The notes below the pieces were generated by a model, which was not told where the DNA came from, made no database searches, and saw only the letters and a program-made list of their open reading frames with translations. This document shows positions 17,178-27,400 of a stretch of DNA of 64,000 nucleotides, one piece after another. The DNA comes from G965212025 sp965215765 (GTDB taxonomy: Bacteria > Pseudomonadota > Gammaproteobacteria > Poriferisulfidales > Oxydemutatoraceae). Numbering within the stretch: position 1 is the first letter of the stretch; every line of letters begins with the position of its first letter. A program made the translations under genes and the position numbers. The stretch lies in assembly GCA_965215765.1 (NCBI GenBank), contig OZ244118.1, positions 620,001 to 684,000 of the forward strand. Reading direction: 5' to 3'.

Positions 17178-18402
17178 TTACCTTTCGATTTCCGGTGAAA
17201 CTTCTATCTTTGGAGCAGCCTCAATAGCTGTTTCAATCTCTTGTCTACGCTCTTCTGGGCAATACTCCAAGGCATTACGCAAAACCTGGGCTCCAACATC
17301 ACGACCAATTTGCACCGCTTGTTCAGAAGACACATCCTTCAAGCGAATGCTCAGGACATCCTCATAAATGCTGTTTCCAAACCGGTTTATAAACTTTCGC
17401 TCGTGCCACGAAAGCAATTCGCACCCGAGACCTTCTACTGCAATGGCTGAAATAATCTCGCCATTCTTGAACGCCACTGACCGAATATTTGACTCTCGTC
17501 CAAGAACAATTGTCATGACACCATCAGGACGAGCGACCCTGCCTGCTTCCACCAGAAACAGCCCCATATCCATGCAGTATTGAACAGCGGTCATATATCT
17601 GTTTTGGCGAAACTTTCTGTTGGCACCCACCTCAGACTTAGCTGCCACAAGAGGCAAAAATCCGAGTGCCTCAACAATCGGACGATAGTTCTGGTGATAG
17701 TTAAAGACATTGATATACGGCGGAGAAATAAGAATGTAATCAACGCTGTTTTCTTCTACGGGCAAGAATCGGGCATCGCCAGTTGCAGACTGAATGTCTT
17801 GGCTATGCACGGGAGCATCGAATATCGCCCGTTGCATCGCTACTTCAGCTCGGTTGATTTTCTTGATATCCGACTGTTTCACACTCCCAAACGACAAAAG
17901 CAGCAATGCCATGAACGCGATCGCTTCGGTATCCGTTGCATCCAGATCATGAAAAATGTGAACCGCTTCAGATGGTGAAATATGCCCGTTCCCATTCGTC
18001 GCAGGCACACGCAAGAGCGAAACGAATTCATCAACGGCCTCTGCCAATTTGATGACGAGCTGCAGCCGTCAGAGTTGAAAGCTCAGAAACTTTTGCAAGA
18101 CATATCGCAGCCGGATTGACATCAAACCCGTGCGCATTTCTTCCCAATCGTGCAACTTCAAACATTACAGTTCCACTGCCGCAAAACGGATCCAAAACAC
18201 ATTCACCCGGGATGGTGTTCTCGGACAGAAGAAACTCTACCAACTGTGGGCTGAATTGCCCTCTCCAAGGCAACACACTTGATCGCGCCTTCGCACTGAT
18301 ATCCAGGTTTGACTGATGGTGTGTCCGCTGCACCCTCGTCTCAGCGTCCGAGGCTCGGAGCGCGTTGAGCGCGTCAAAGGTTTTTCTTGTCTCAATTTCC
18401 AT
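17178..18402 (-). pseudogene. DNA methyltransferase (N4/N6-type), split by a frameshift
   Basis: Two overlapping frames together make one enzyme. The upstream frame (18402-18031, 123 residues) has the S-adenosylmethionine-binding motif DPFCGSGTVM. The downstream frame (18047-17178, 289 residues) has the catalytic motif SPPYINVF. The order places the SAM-binding motif before the SPPY motif, as in beta-type amino-methyltransferases. The frames switch within the stretch GCAGCTCGTCATCAAATTGG, where removing one base would restore continuity into VIKLAEAVDEF. The downstream frame could in principle restart at TTG. It is most likely a decayed or sequencing-error-split modification gene of a type II system. 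Confidence 0.75.
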
Positions 18403-18519
18403 GCCAGAGGGGTGCTCAATACCTGGTAGACATGTAATGAACTTTCCTCATTGGACGGGATCTGCACAACATTCAAACCAAATTCATCACGACATGGAAG
18501 GCGACCGTAAATTGGCAGT

Positions 18520-18604
18520 GCCGTGAAAAACGATTGTTACTCATGAAAAATGATTGTAAATTCGCTGTTCCATAAAAAGCGTTTTCTACTCATGAAAAAC
18601 GATT

Positions 18605-18625
<21 letters not shown>
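18520..18625. repeat. 49-bp family repeat remnant
   Basis: Four or five degenerate copies of the TGAAAAACGATTG element, spaced irregularly, repeat the motif of the 16114-16500 array. They lie on the opposite side of the methyltransferase pair. Sequence just beyond (to about 18700) also matches the sequence just beyond the first array. Confidence 0.8.
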
Positions 18626-19010
<385 letters not shown>

Positions 19011-19223
19011 GTTTCCAAAGATACTTTTCAGTTCAAAGTCCAGTTCTTTAGTGCCACAAATTGAATTCAGTCCTTCGTCTCAAATTTGGCCGTGACCGTG
19101 CCGCCTTGTCGTTGGCGCTTGTGTTTAGGGTGTGACCAATCGGTGAGCCGGAGAGGATGGTTGCCTGGACTGCTTTTGGGCGATCCTTTCCTCGCCCGGT
19201 AGATTCAAAGGTCTTGGGCGTGT

Positions 19224-19784
19224 CTAGCGGTTCTTGAGAACGGCTTTCTTCCCCGGATACTCCGCTTCCTTCTTGTTGCGCCATTCGAACTCAACGAAAA
19301 CGTCTGCGTTGAGCCTATCTGCTAACTCCACTGACATGCGCCAAGCTTCGTTGGCATCCCGTCTTCGGATTGAGATGTCTGCATTCGGAAGGAACTTGTA
19401 ACCCAAGTCCTCCTTCTTGCCACGCACAATCCCAAAGGCGGTTACATCGCTGTCTGCGACTCCATTTTTGAAAACGTTCTCGGCGAGATGAGACAGGATG
19501 GTGTTCCACTTTGCATTGGGTAACTCCAAGCCATTGATCTTAGCTTCCAGCACTTTGGCATGCTTCAGCTTGGCATGCTTCAGCTTGGTTGGTTCGGCAC
19601 CCGTGAAATGAAGCTTCCCGCTGCTTGGAGCGACCGACGAAGGCGAGGCACCGCGACCTTTTCCCGCGCGTGCCTTGTGAAAGTCTAGCAATAGAAGAAC
19701 TGCGCTTTCCGTAGTGTCGTTCGAACCCATCAACTCAACCAAACGCGAATGTGTGGAATCCGAAAGTTCTATGTTTTGTGGCAT
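19224..19784 (-). CDS. small protein of five-copy family, possible DNA-binding (copy 1)
   Basis: This 186-residue member starts MPQNIELSDSTHSRLVELM. The first ~45 residues (a short strand followed by two helices, then a basic linker) resemble a ribbon-helix-helix DNA-binding unit. That comparison is by eye only. The C-terminal ~110 residues share LEAKINGLELPNAKWN, FKNGV and VEFEWRNKK with the other copies and match no family I can name. A five-residue duplication (KLKHA twice) makes it longer than the 181-residue copies. GGGAGG-like sequence precedes each ATG. Function unknown. Confidence 0.7.
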   Translation of the reverse strand: MPQNIELSDSTHSRLVELMGSNDTTESAVLLLLDFHKARAGKGRGASPSSVAPSSGKLHFTGAEPTKLKHAKLKHAKVLEAKINGLELPNAKWNTILSHLAENVFKNGVADSDVTAFGIVRGKKEDLGYKFLPNADISIRRRDANEAWRMSVELADRLNADVFVEFEWRNKKEAEYPGKKAVLKNR

Positions 19785-19905
19785 AACAACCTTCCTACTT
19801 GGTGTTTCATATTTACGCTATCACGGCAACGATTGTATCGGGTGTTGCTTGGGCTGTTTTCGGATGATCTTTTATTCGCTCGGTAGTTTCAAAGGTCTGG
19901 GGTAT

Positions 19906-20451
19906 CTAGCGGTTCTTGAGATCAGCTTTCTGCCCCGGATACTCCGCTCCCTTCTTGTTGCGCCATTCGAACTCAACGAAAACCTCCACGTTGAGATTGT
20001 TTGCAAACCCCACCGACAAGCTCCAAGCTCTGTTGGCAGCCTGACCTCGGATCGAGATGTTGGCCTTCTTAAGGAACTTGTAACTCGGATCCATCTTCTT
20101 GCCATGCACAATCCCAGGGATGACTACACTGCGGTCTACGACTCCATTTTTGAAAACGTTCTCGGCGAGATAAAACAGGATGGAGTTCCAGCCTGCCTTG
20201 GGTAACTCTAAGCCATTGATCTTAGCTTCCAGCACTTTGGCGTGCTTCAGGTCGGTCGGTTCGGCACCTTTGAAATGAAGTTTTCCGTCGTCTGTCGCGT
20301 CAGACGAAAGCGAGGTGCCGCCATCTTTTCCCGTGCGTACCTTGTAAGAGTCCAGCAAAAAAAGAACTATGCTTTCCGTCGTGTCGTCCGAATTCATCAT
20401 TTCAACCAGACGCGAGTATGTGGAATCCGAAAGTTCTATGTTTTGTGGCAT
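19906..20451 (-). CDS. small protein of five-copy family (copy 2)
   Basis: This 181-residue member has a type-B N-terminal half (MNSDDTTESIVLFLLDSYK). Its C-terminal half shares HGKKMDPSYKFLKKANISIR with copy 5 rather than with its neighbours. Ribosome-binding site GGGAGG stands 6 nt before the ATG. A TATAAT box and an inverted repeat lie upstream (20487-20504). With copies 3 and 4 it forms an exact 669-bp tandem period, so each unit carries its own promoter region and likely transcribes separately. Confidence 0.72.
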   Translation of the reverse strand: MPQNIELSDSTYSRLVEMMNSDDTTESIVLFLLDSYKVRTGKDGGTSLSSDATDDGKLHFKGAEPTDLKHAKVLEAKINGLELPKAGWNSILFYLAENVFKNGVVDRSVVIPGIVHGKKMDPSYKFLKKANISIRGQAANRAWSLSVGFANNLNVEVFVEFEWRNKKGAEYPGQKADLKNR

Positions 20452-20486
20452 AACAACCTCCCTACTTGGTGTTTCATGTTTACGCT

Positions 20487-20504
20487 ATCACGGTAGTGAT
20501 TATA
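20487..20504 (-). promoter_or_regulatory. -10 box with overlapping operator-like inverted repeat (copy 2)
   Basis: On the minus strand TATAAT (complement of 20499-20504) runs directly into ATCAC-TACC-GTGAT, a perfect 5-bp inverted repeat. No convincing -35 box is present 17 bp upstream. Its placement at the start site suggests autorepression by the encoded protein (inference). The variants before copies 1, 4 and 5 read ATCGTTGCCGTGAT and are less symmetrical. Confidence 0.45.
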
Positions 20505-20574
20505 TCGGGTGTTGCTTGGACTGTTTTTGGATGATCTTTTATTCGCTCGGTAGCTTCAAAGGTCTTGGGCGTAC

Positions 20575-21120
20575 CTAGCGGTTCGCGAGAACGGCTTTCT
20601 TCCCCGGATGCGCCGCCGTCTTCTTGTCGCGCCATTCGAACTCAACAACAACGTCTGAATTGAGCCTACCTGCTAACTCCACCGATGTGCGCCAAGCTTC
20701 GTTAGCACCCCGACCTTGGACTGAGATGTTGGCCTTCGGACAGAAACTGTAACCAGAGTCCGTCTTCTTGCCGTTTACAATTCCAGAGATGGATTCACTG
20801 CTGTCTACGAATCCATTTTTGAAGGCTATTACGGCGAGATGAGACAGGATGGTGTTCCACTTTGCATTGGGTAACCCCAAGTCATCGATCTGAGCTTTTA
20901 TCACTTTGGTGTGCGTCAGGTCGGTCGGTTCTGCACCCTTGAAATGAAGCTTTCCGTCGTCTGTCGCGTCAGACGAAAGCGAGGCACCACCATCTTTTCC
21001 CGTGCGTACCTTGTAAGAGTCCAGCAAAAAAAGAACTATGCTTTCCGTCGTGTCGTCCGAATTCATCATTTCAACCAGACGCGAGTATGTGGAATCCGAA
21101 AGTTCTATGTTTTGTGGCAT
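20575..21120 (-). CDS. small protein of five-copy family (copy 3)
   Basis: This 181-residue member has a type-B N-terminal half almost identical to copy 2. Its C-terminal half differs: LTHTKVIKAQIDDLGLPNAK, GIVNGKKTDSGYSFCPKANI and EFEWRDKKTAAHPGKKAVL. The DNA before the ATG, including the inverted repeat at 21156-21169, equals that of copy 2 at an offset of 669 bp. The C-terminal half is the most divergent of the five and may have a different binding specificity. Confidence 0.72.
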   Translation of the reverse strand: MPQNIELSDSTYSRLVEMMNSDDTTESIVLFLLDSYKVRTGKDGGASLSSDATDDGKLHFKGAEPTDLTHTKVIKAQIDDLGLPNAKWNTILSHLAVIAFKNGFVDSSESISGIVNGKKTDSGYSFCPKANISVQGRGANEAWRTSVELAGRLNSDVVVEFEWRDKKTAAHPGKKAVLANR

Positions 21121-21155
21121 AACAACCTCCCTACTTGGTGTTTCATGTTTACGCT

Positions 21156-21173
21156 ATCACGGTAGTGATTATA
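21156..21173 (-). promoter_or_regulatory. -10 box with overlapping operator-like inverted repeat (copy 3)
   Basis: Identical in sequence and spacing to 20487-20504: TATAAT followed immediately by ATCAC-TACC-GTGAT. Confidence 0.45.
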
Positions 21174-21243
21174 TCGGGTGTTACTTGGACTGTTTTTGGA
21201 TGATCTTTTATTCGCTCGGTAGCTTCAAAGGTCTTGGGCGTAC

Positions 21244-21789
21244 CTAGCGGTTCGCGAGAACGGCTTTCTTCCCCGGATGCTTTGCATCCTTCTTGTTGCG
21301 CCATTCGAACTCAACGAAAACGTCTGCGTTGAGCTTACCTGCTAACTCCACTGACGTGCGCCAAGCTGCGTTGGCACCCCGTCTTCGGATTGAGATGTTG
21401 GCATTCGGAAGGAATTTGTAACCCAAGTCCTCCTTCTTGTTACGCACAATCCCAAGGGCAGCTATACCGATGTCTACGACTCCATTTTTGAAAACGTTCT
21501 CGGCGAGATAAAACAGGATGGAGTTCCAGCTTGCCTTGGGTAACCCCAAGCCATTGATCTTAGCTTCCAGCACTTTGGCGTGCTTCAGGTCGGTCGGTTC
21601 GGAACCCGTGAAATGAAGCTTCCCGCTGCTTGGAGCGACCGACGAAGGCGAGGCACCGCGACCTTTTCCCGCGCGTGCCTTGTAAGAGTCCAGCAAAAAA
21701 AGAACTATGCTTTCCGTCGTGTCGTCCGAATCCATCATCTCAACCAAACGCGAGTATGTGGAATCCGAAAGTTCTATGTTTTGTGGCAT
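21244..21789 (-). CDS. small protein of five-copy family (copy 4, mosaic)
   Basis: This 181-residue member is a mosaic. Residues 1-35 are type B (MDSDDTTESIVLFLLDSYK), while the following linker (ARAGKGRGASPSSVAPSSG) is type A, as in copies 1 and 5. The C-terminal half is closest to copy 1 (RNKKEDLGYKFLPNANISIR). The switch within one gene points to gene conversion or unequal crossing-over in the array. Upstream DNA keeps TATAAT and the weaker repeat variant. Confidence 0.72.
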   Translation of the reverse strand: MPQNIELSDSTYSRLVEMMDSDDTTESIVLFLLDSYKARAGKGRGASPSSVAPSSGKLHFTGSEPTDLKHAKVLEAKINGLGLPKASWNSILFYLAENVFKNGVVDIGIAALGIVRNKKEDLGYKFLPNANISIRRRGANAAWRTSVELAGKLNADVFVEFEWRNKKDAKHPGKKAVLANR

Positions 21790-21948
21790 AACAACCTCCC
21801 TACTTGGTGTTTCATATTTACGCTATCACGGCAACGATTATATCGGGTGTTGCTTGGACTGTTTTTGGACGACTCTTTAACAGGTCGGCAGGGCGTGGGA
21901 AGGGAGGCAGGAAATATGCGCCCTTCTTCAGGAAAGGCCGGTACTTGA

Positions 21949-22022
<74 letters not shown>

Positions 22023-22024
22023 AG

Positions 22025-22210
22025 TTTCCAAGGATATTTCTCAGTTCAAAGTGCGGCTCTTTCGCGGCACTAGCTGAATGCAGTCTTTCGTCTCAAATTT
22101 GCTCCTGATCGTGCCGCCTTGTCGTTGACGTTTGTGTTTAGGGTGTGACCAATCGGTGAGCCGGAGAGGATGTTTGTCTTGGACTGCTTTCGGACGATCC
22201 TTTACTTGCT
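22025..22210. repeat. tRNA-fMet-associated segment, copy with gene-end junction
   Basis: Matches 19025-19200 closely, both sitting between a tRNA-fMet pseudogene and the 3' end of a family gene. The two share AATCGGTGAGCCGGAGAGGA and then GCTTGGTAGATTCAAAGGTC or a close variant. Confidence 0.8.
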
Positions 22211-22237
22211 TGGTAGATTCAAAGGTCTTGGGCGTGC

Positions 22238-22783
22238 CTAGCGGTTCTTGAGAACGGCTTTCTTCCCCGGATGCGCCGCCGTCTCCATGTCGGGCCATTC
22301 GAACTCAACAACAACGTCTACGTTGAGCTTATCTGCAAACCCCACCGACAAGCTCCAAGCTCTGTTGGCAGCCTGACCTCGGATTGAGATGTTGGCCTTC
22401 TTAAGGAACTTGTATCTCGGATCCATCTTCTTGCCATGCACAATCCCAGAGATGGCTACACTGCTGTCTACGGCTCCATTTTTGAAGGCTTTTTCGGCGA
22501 GATGATGCAGGATGGTGTTCCACTTTGCGTTGGATAAGTGCAAGCCGTCAATCTGAGCTTTCATCACTTTGGTGTGCGTCAGGTCGGTCGGTTCGGCACC
22601 CTTGAAATGAAGCTTCCCGCTGCTTGGGGCGACCGACGAAGGCGAGGCACCGCGACCTTTTTCCGCGCGTGCCTTGTGAAAGTCTAGCAATAGAAGAACT
22701 GCGCTTTCCGTCGTGTCGTTCGGACCCATCAACTCAACCAAACGCGAATGTGTGGAATCCGAAAGTTCTATGTTTTGTGGCAT
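22238..22783 (-). CDS. small protein of five-copy family (copy 5)
   Basis: This 181-residue member has a type-A N-terminal half (HSRLVELMGPNDTTESAVLL). Its C-terminal half combines the LTHTKVMKAQIDGLHLSNAK start seen in copy 3 with the HGKKMDPRYKFLKKANISIR middle of copy 2. The end reads EFEWPDMETAAHPGKKAVL. It is the copy next to the intact tRNA-fMet and may be the founding copy, though this cannot be shown here. Confidence 0.72.
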   Translation of the reverse strand: MPQNIELSDSTHSRLVELMGPNDTTESAVLLLLDFHKARAEKGRGASPSSVAPSSGKLHFKGAEPTDLTHTKVMKAQIDGLHLSNAKWNTILHHLAEKAFKNGAVDSSVAISGIVHGKKMDPRYKFLKKANISIRGQAANRAWSLSVGFADKLNVDVVVEFEWPDMETAAHPGKKAVLKNR

Positions 22784-22941
22784 AGCAACCTCCCTACTTG
22801 GTGTTTCATATTTACGCTATCACGGCAACGATTATATCGGGTGTTGCTTGGACTGCTTTCGGACGATCCTTTAACAGGTCGGCAGGGTGTGGGAAGGGAG
22901 GCAGGAAATATGCGCCCTTCTTCAGGAAAGGCTGCGCTTGA

Positions 22942-23018
<77 letters not shown>

Positions 23019-23060
23019 TCGCCTTCAAAATTGAGTCCGCATCTTAGACTGCATCGCTTC

Positions 23061-23600
23061 TGAAAACAAGAAAAACATAGGCCGCAGACCGTTGCCGCAG
23101 CAATGGGTTTCGTGACTTCAGGTGACTTCTTTCCCAGATGCCAAGCTTTCTGAAAACAAGAAAAACGTAGGCCGCAGACCGTTGCCGCAGCAATGGGTTT
23201 TGTGACTTCAGGTGACTTCTTTCCCAGGTACCAAGCTTTCTGAAAACAAGAAAAACGTAGGCCGCAGACAGTTGCCGAAGCAACGAGTTTCATGACTTCA
23301 GATGACTTCTTTCCCAGATGCCAAGCCTTCTGAAAACAAGAAAATCGTAGGCCGCAGACTGTTGTCGCAGCAATGGGTTTCATGACTTCAGATGACTTCT
23401 TTCCCAGATGCCAAGCCTTCTGAAAACAAGAAAAACGCAGGTCGCAGACTGTTGCCGCAGCAAAGGGCTTCATGACTTCAGATGACTTCTTTCCTAGGTG
23501 CCGAGCCTTCTGAAAACAAGAAAAACGTACGTCGCAGACTGTTGCCGCAGCAATGAGTTTCATGACTTCAGGTGACTTCTTTCCTTGGGTGCCAAAGCAG
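23061..23600. repeat. six 90-bp tandem repeats
   Basis: TGAAAACAAG recurs at 23061, 23151, 23241, 23331, 23421 and 23511, exactly 90 bp apart. Units differ at about 5-10% of positions. Because 90 is a multiple of three, a minus-strand frame stays open through all units and into the tRNA, with 30-residue repeats. It has no good start and crosses the tRNA, so it is probably not a gene. Confidence 0.92.
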
Positions 23601-23837
23601 GCCAAAACGGGGTTGCCACGCCTGTTCGCCTGTTCTCCTGTTTTGACGAAAGGCGTGTTTTTACAGCTCAATGGCTTTGTCGGCGCATCGCGTTACTGAT
23701 GGTCGCCGTCTGTTCTTGCCAGCGTCGCAGGGATGTTTCCTGGTGGCTATGTTCGCCCCGTGCAATCTCCGTTTCGCAAGGTCATGGTTTCTTCGTTCTG
23801 CTGTGTTTCGGACTGTCCGCTTTAGGGCATATACATA
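23601..23837. other. intergenic region before the lipoprotein gene
   Basis: No gene is recognised. It should contain the promoter for the lipoprotein/RHS operon. I see no clear -35/-10 pair. Confidence 0.4.
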
Positions 23838-24407
23838 GTGATTACAAGAAAGTTGCTGGTTTTTGTGCTCCTGGCAATGCTTGTGTGGCTTCCGGCTTGC
23901 CTAAAAACCTCCCGCGATTCGCAACCTGCCACCACTGCTGCTGTTGATGGTGGAACTGCCGGCACCGGTGGCGTTGCTCCGGGTCAGCAAACTGTGGTGG
24001 ACGATCCGTTTCCCGGCAATAAAAAAGACATCCCAATTCTGAGCCCCGATACTGTGGAGCCGGAAGAGCCTGCACCCATTTTTGAGCCGCTTGGGAATTC
24101 TTCACGGACTGAGAGCCGTGGCTGTTTTGACGAGGAAAGGTTCCGCACGACGCTTGCCTCGGAGAATGTTGAAAAAGGCTCCGATAATGCTCTCGCGCAA
24201 CGATCAGCGTTGGAGGATGCAATGCACTCCCTGGTTATGGAGCTTGTGGGGTGCATGGATGCGACCAGTCAGCATTTGCATCGGCTGGTGGCTGAAAACG
24301 AACTGTCGACCCACGCCAGTAAACAGGATATTGGTGCCGAACAGGCAGACGCAATGCGCCGCTATGAAAAGCTGATGGAAATGCGCAGCGGTCAGGGTGA
24401 GCGGTGA
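23838..24407 (+). CDS. lipoprotein preceding the RHS protein
   Basis: This 189-residue protein begins with GTG and has a lipoprotein signal with lipobox LPAC (Cys21). A low-complexity Gly/Thr/Pro stretch (about 30-95) suggests an extended tether. The C-terminal half (RFRTTLASENVEKGSDNALA onward) is helical and carries one or two Cys residues. The stop codon lies 4 nt before the likely RHS start, so the two are probably translated together. The lipoprotein may anchor or help export the RHS protein (inference). No homologous family was recognised. Confidence 0.75.
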   Translation: MITRKLLVFVLLAMLVWLPACLKTSRDSQPATTAAVDGGTAGTGGVAPGQQTVVDDPFPGNKKDIPILSPDTVEPEEPAPIFEPLGNSSRTESRGCFDEERFRTTLASENVEKGSDNALAQRSALEDAMHSLVMELVGCMDATSQHLHRLVAENELSTHASKQDIGAEQADAMRRYEKLMEMRSGQGER

Positions 24408-24411
24408 CGAG

Positions 24412-27400
24412 ATGTTAGTGGCTCGCCATTTCAGGAATGCCCTGTTGGCTTTTCTGGCTTCTTGCCCGGGGATGTCTGGGGTATCTGTGGCTGGCACCGT
24501 TTCGCCTGGTGCGATTGCGTCCGAATTGCACGTAGACGAGCAGGGCAGCTTGATTTACCGCATCGCGATTGCAGTGGCACCGGGAGTCAGGGGTCATGCG
24601 CCAAACCTGGCATTGGTATACGACAGTCAGGGTGGCGACGGTGTGGTTGGCAAGGGCTGGAGGCTGGAAGGTCATTCCTTCATACACCGTTGTCCGGCGA
24701 CGCTGGCCGTTGACGGTATCCACAGAGGAGTCTGGTTCGATCGGGAAGATGCGCTGTGTCTGGATGGAGGAAAGCTGCAGGTACTGGGAAGTGGCCACTG
24801 GAGTAACACGGAAATGCGCTTGGGCAACGGGGCGTTCGCGCGCGTTCTCCCGACCCGCAGTCAGCAGGGCGCATTGGGATTTACGGTTGAGACCAAGTCG
24901 GGATTGAAAAATCACTATGGCGGCAGTGGCGACTATCAGGTTGACGGCAGCATGGAACCCCCGCTCACAATTTCCTGGTTGTTGCGCGAGAGTTATGACC
25001 AGGCAGGAAATCGGATCCGTTTTTATTACTCGGGTGCGGAAGGAGAAAAACACCTGGTACGAGTTGAATACAGCATTCATGCCGTTGAGCTGGAATATGA
25101 AGACCGAGAAGCCCCGGTCAACAGCTTTTTGTCGGGTGCACAACTCGCGCTGTCAAAGCGGTTAAAAACGATTAGATCGTGGACTGAGCAGACCTTGGTT
25201 CGTGAGTATCGCCTGAGCTATTCCCAAGACCGGCTGGATGGTTCTGCCATTCTGGAAGCGATCAGCGAATGCGGAGCCGGTGACGTTTGTTTGTTGCCGA
25301 CTGTGTTTGACTGGAGCCAAGGTGCGCCTCCTGCCTTCCACGCTTTCGATGGAGTGAGCCACACTGAGGCCTCGCCGTCCAAGCGCACCCACTTCGCCGA
25401 TTTCAATGGTGATGGCATGGACGACATTTACGAGATCACGGGAGAGAAGACATCACAGAGCGACCGGATTCACCTCAGTTCAGGAGACGGAAAATTCAGG
25501 CTTGTTGATGGGCCTTTGACAAAGCCCGGTTCAAAAAAAGATCTTGCGAACTATGTTTTTGCGGATTTTGACGGAGACGGAATGGCGGATGTCTATCAGT
25601 TTTCATACATGCGTGACCATGATCATCTCTGGTTGACGAGGCGCGATGGCAAAAATCTGTCTTTTCTTGAGGTCTACGGGATTCCGTCCGGCCGCTCTGC
25701 AGCACCTTCAGTTGCCAGGGGTTGTGTGTCAATCCGCTGCCTCAAGTTTGCGGACTTTGATGGGGATGGGCGCACCGATGTGTATCGCATTCGGCACTCG
25801 GGTGGCACAGGGGTGTTTGATGAGGTGCATCTTTCCAATGGAGACGGGAGTTACCGAAAAGTGTCAGGGGTTCCTTCCGTGGCCAGCGACCGGGCTGATG
25901 ACAGGGTTGCCGGTGTGCTGGTCGCTGACTTTAACGGTGATGGGCTTGCCGATGTTTTTCGCACTGGTCTCAGGTTTCAGGGGGAGATTTATCTGACGCA
26001 AACCGTGGGGCGTTATCGGTTGACTGATGCCCCTCCGATGAGCGCATGGACGACTGCCAGTGTGCGCTTTGGAGATCTCAACGGTGACGGGAACGTGGAT
26101 TTTTACCAGCAGCAGACACGGGTGGGCAACGGTGGCGAGACACGGGTGTTCCTGGCGCGCGGGGATGGTGACTATGAGTCTCGGGAAGGGCCGCGTATTT
26201 CTCAGCTGCTGAATGGCGTGTTGTCGCGCGAGCCTTGGCGGGCTCTTCTGCATGACTTCAATGGTGATGGGCGCCTGGATTTCTATGTGGCTGCGAGCGA
26301 TGGGCAGCAGGACGTTCTCCTTGTTTCCAAAAATGCAGAATTTTCAGCGCAGCAAGCGACCGTGCCAGGAATCGCGCAAAAGAAAGAAGACCTGGAACGC
26401 CTCAGATTTGCCGATTTCAATGGCGATGGTTTCAGTGATATTTATCAACTGCCCGCACTTTCCGGTGGACAGGGGAAGCTGTTCATCAATCAGGCCAAAG
26501 CCCCTCGCATTAGCCGGATCACCGATGGATTGGGCAAACAAAACGCAGTCACTTATCGCTCGGCAAAGGACGCGCAGACGTACGCAAGTCTTGCCGGGTC
26601 CAAGTATCCGCAAAGCTCGGTTCCACCTGCCACGTTTTTGGTGAGCTCCGTTGTGAGCGATGCCGGAGGCGAAACAGGCAACCGCGTTTCTTTCCGGTAT
26701 TTCGACGCACGAAACGACCGCCGGGGAGCGGGGTTTCAGGGATTCGGCCAACAGGAAAGCTATGACCACGCCAAAGGTGTTCGAACCTTGACGACTTATT
26801 ATCAGGACAGGCCTTTTGCCGGATTACTGGCGACGCGTTCTGTTGTGCTTGAAAGTGGTGATGGCAAGATTGAGCTGTCCGCTCTCAAAAACGAGTACGA
26901 GTCTGTTGTGCCCCACGATGACCTGACGGCTCATTCCCGGCTGACGAAAAAAACCGAAACCAACAGAGAACTGGACGGTGCATTTATTTCCGAGGTGGTG
27001 ACTTCGTTCTCGGACTTTGATGAGTACGACAACCCTGGGCTCGTTGAAACGCATTTGCAAAGCGCACAGGAAACACTCGTGCGCGTGGTAGAAACAGAAC
27101 ACAGGAACGCCGAAACAACTTGGCATATCGGACTGCCACTGCGTCAGGTTCTGACGCACAAGAACTTTGTGAGCGAGGATCTTTCTTTGGTGGTCGAGTT
27201 TGTGCGCGATGCCCGAACCGGTTTTTTGACAGAAAAGATCGTACAGCCCAACCACCCGCTGGCGGTAATGGAACGCTACAAATATGACGGCTTCGGCAAT
27301 TTGAGCGTGACCACGGTCATGCCATACAGCGGACTTGGGGAGGCAAGGGTTACCCGTGTTCGCTACGATGAAGACGGGTTGTTTGTGCGCGAACTGGTTA

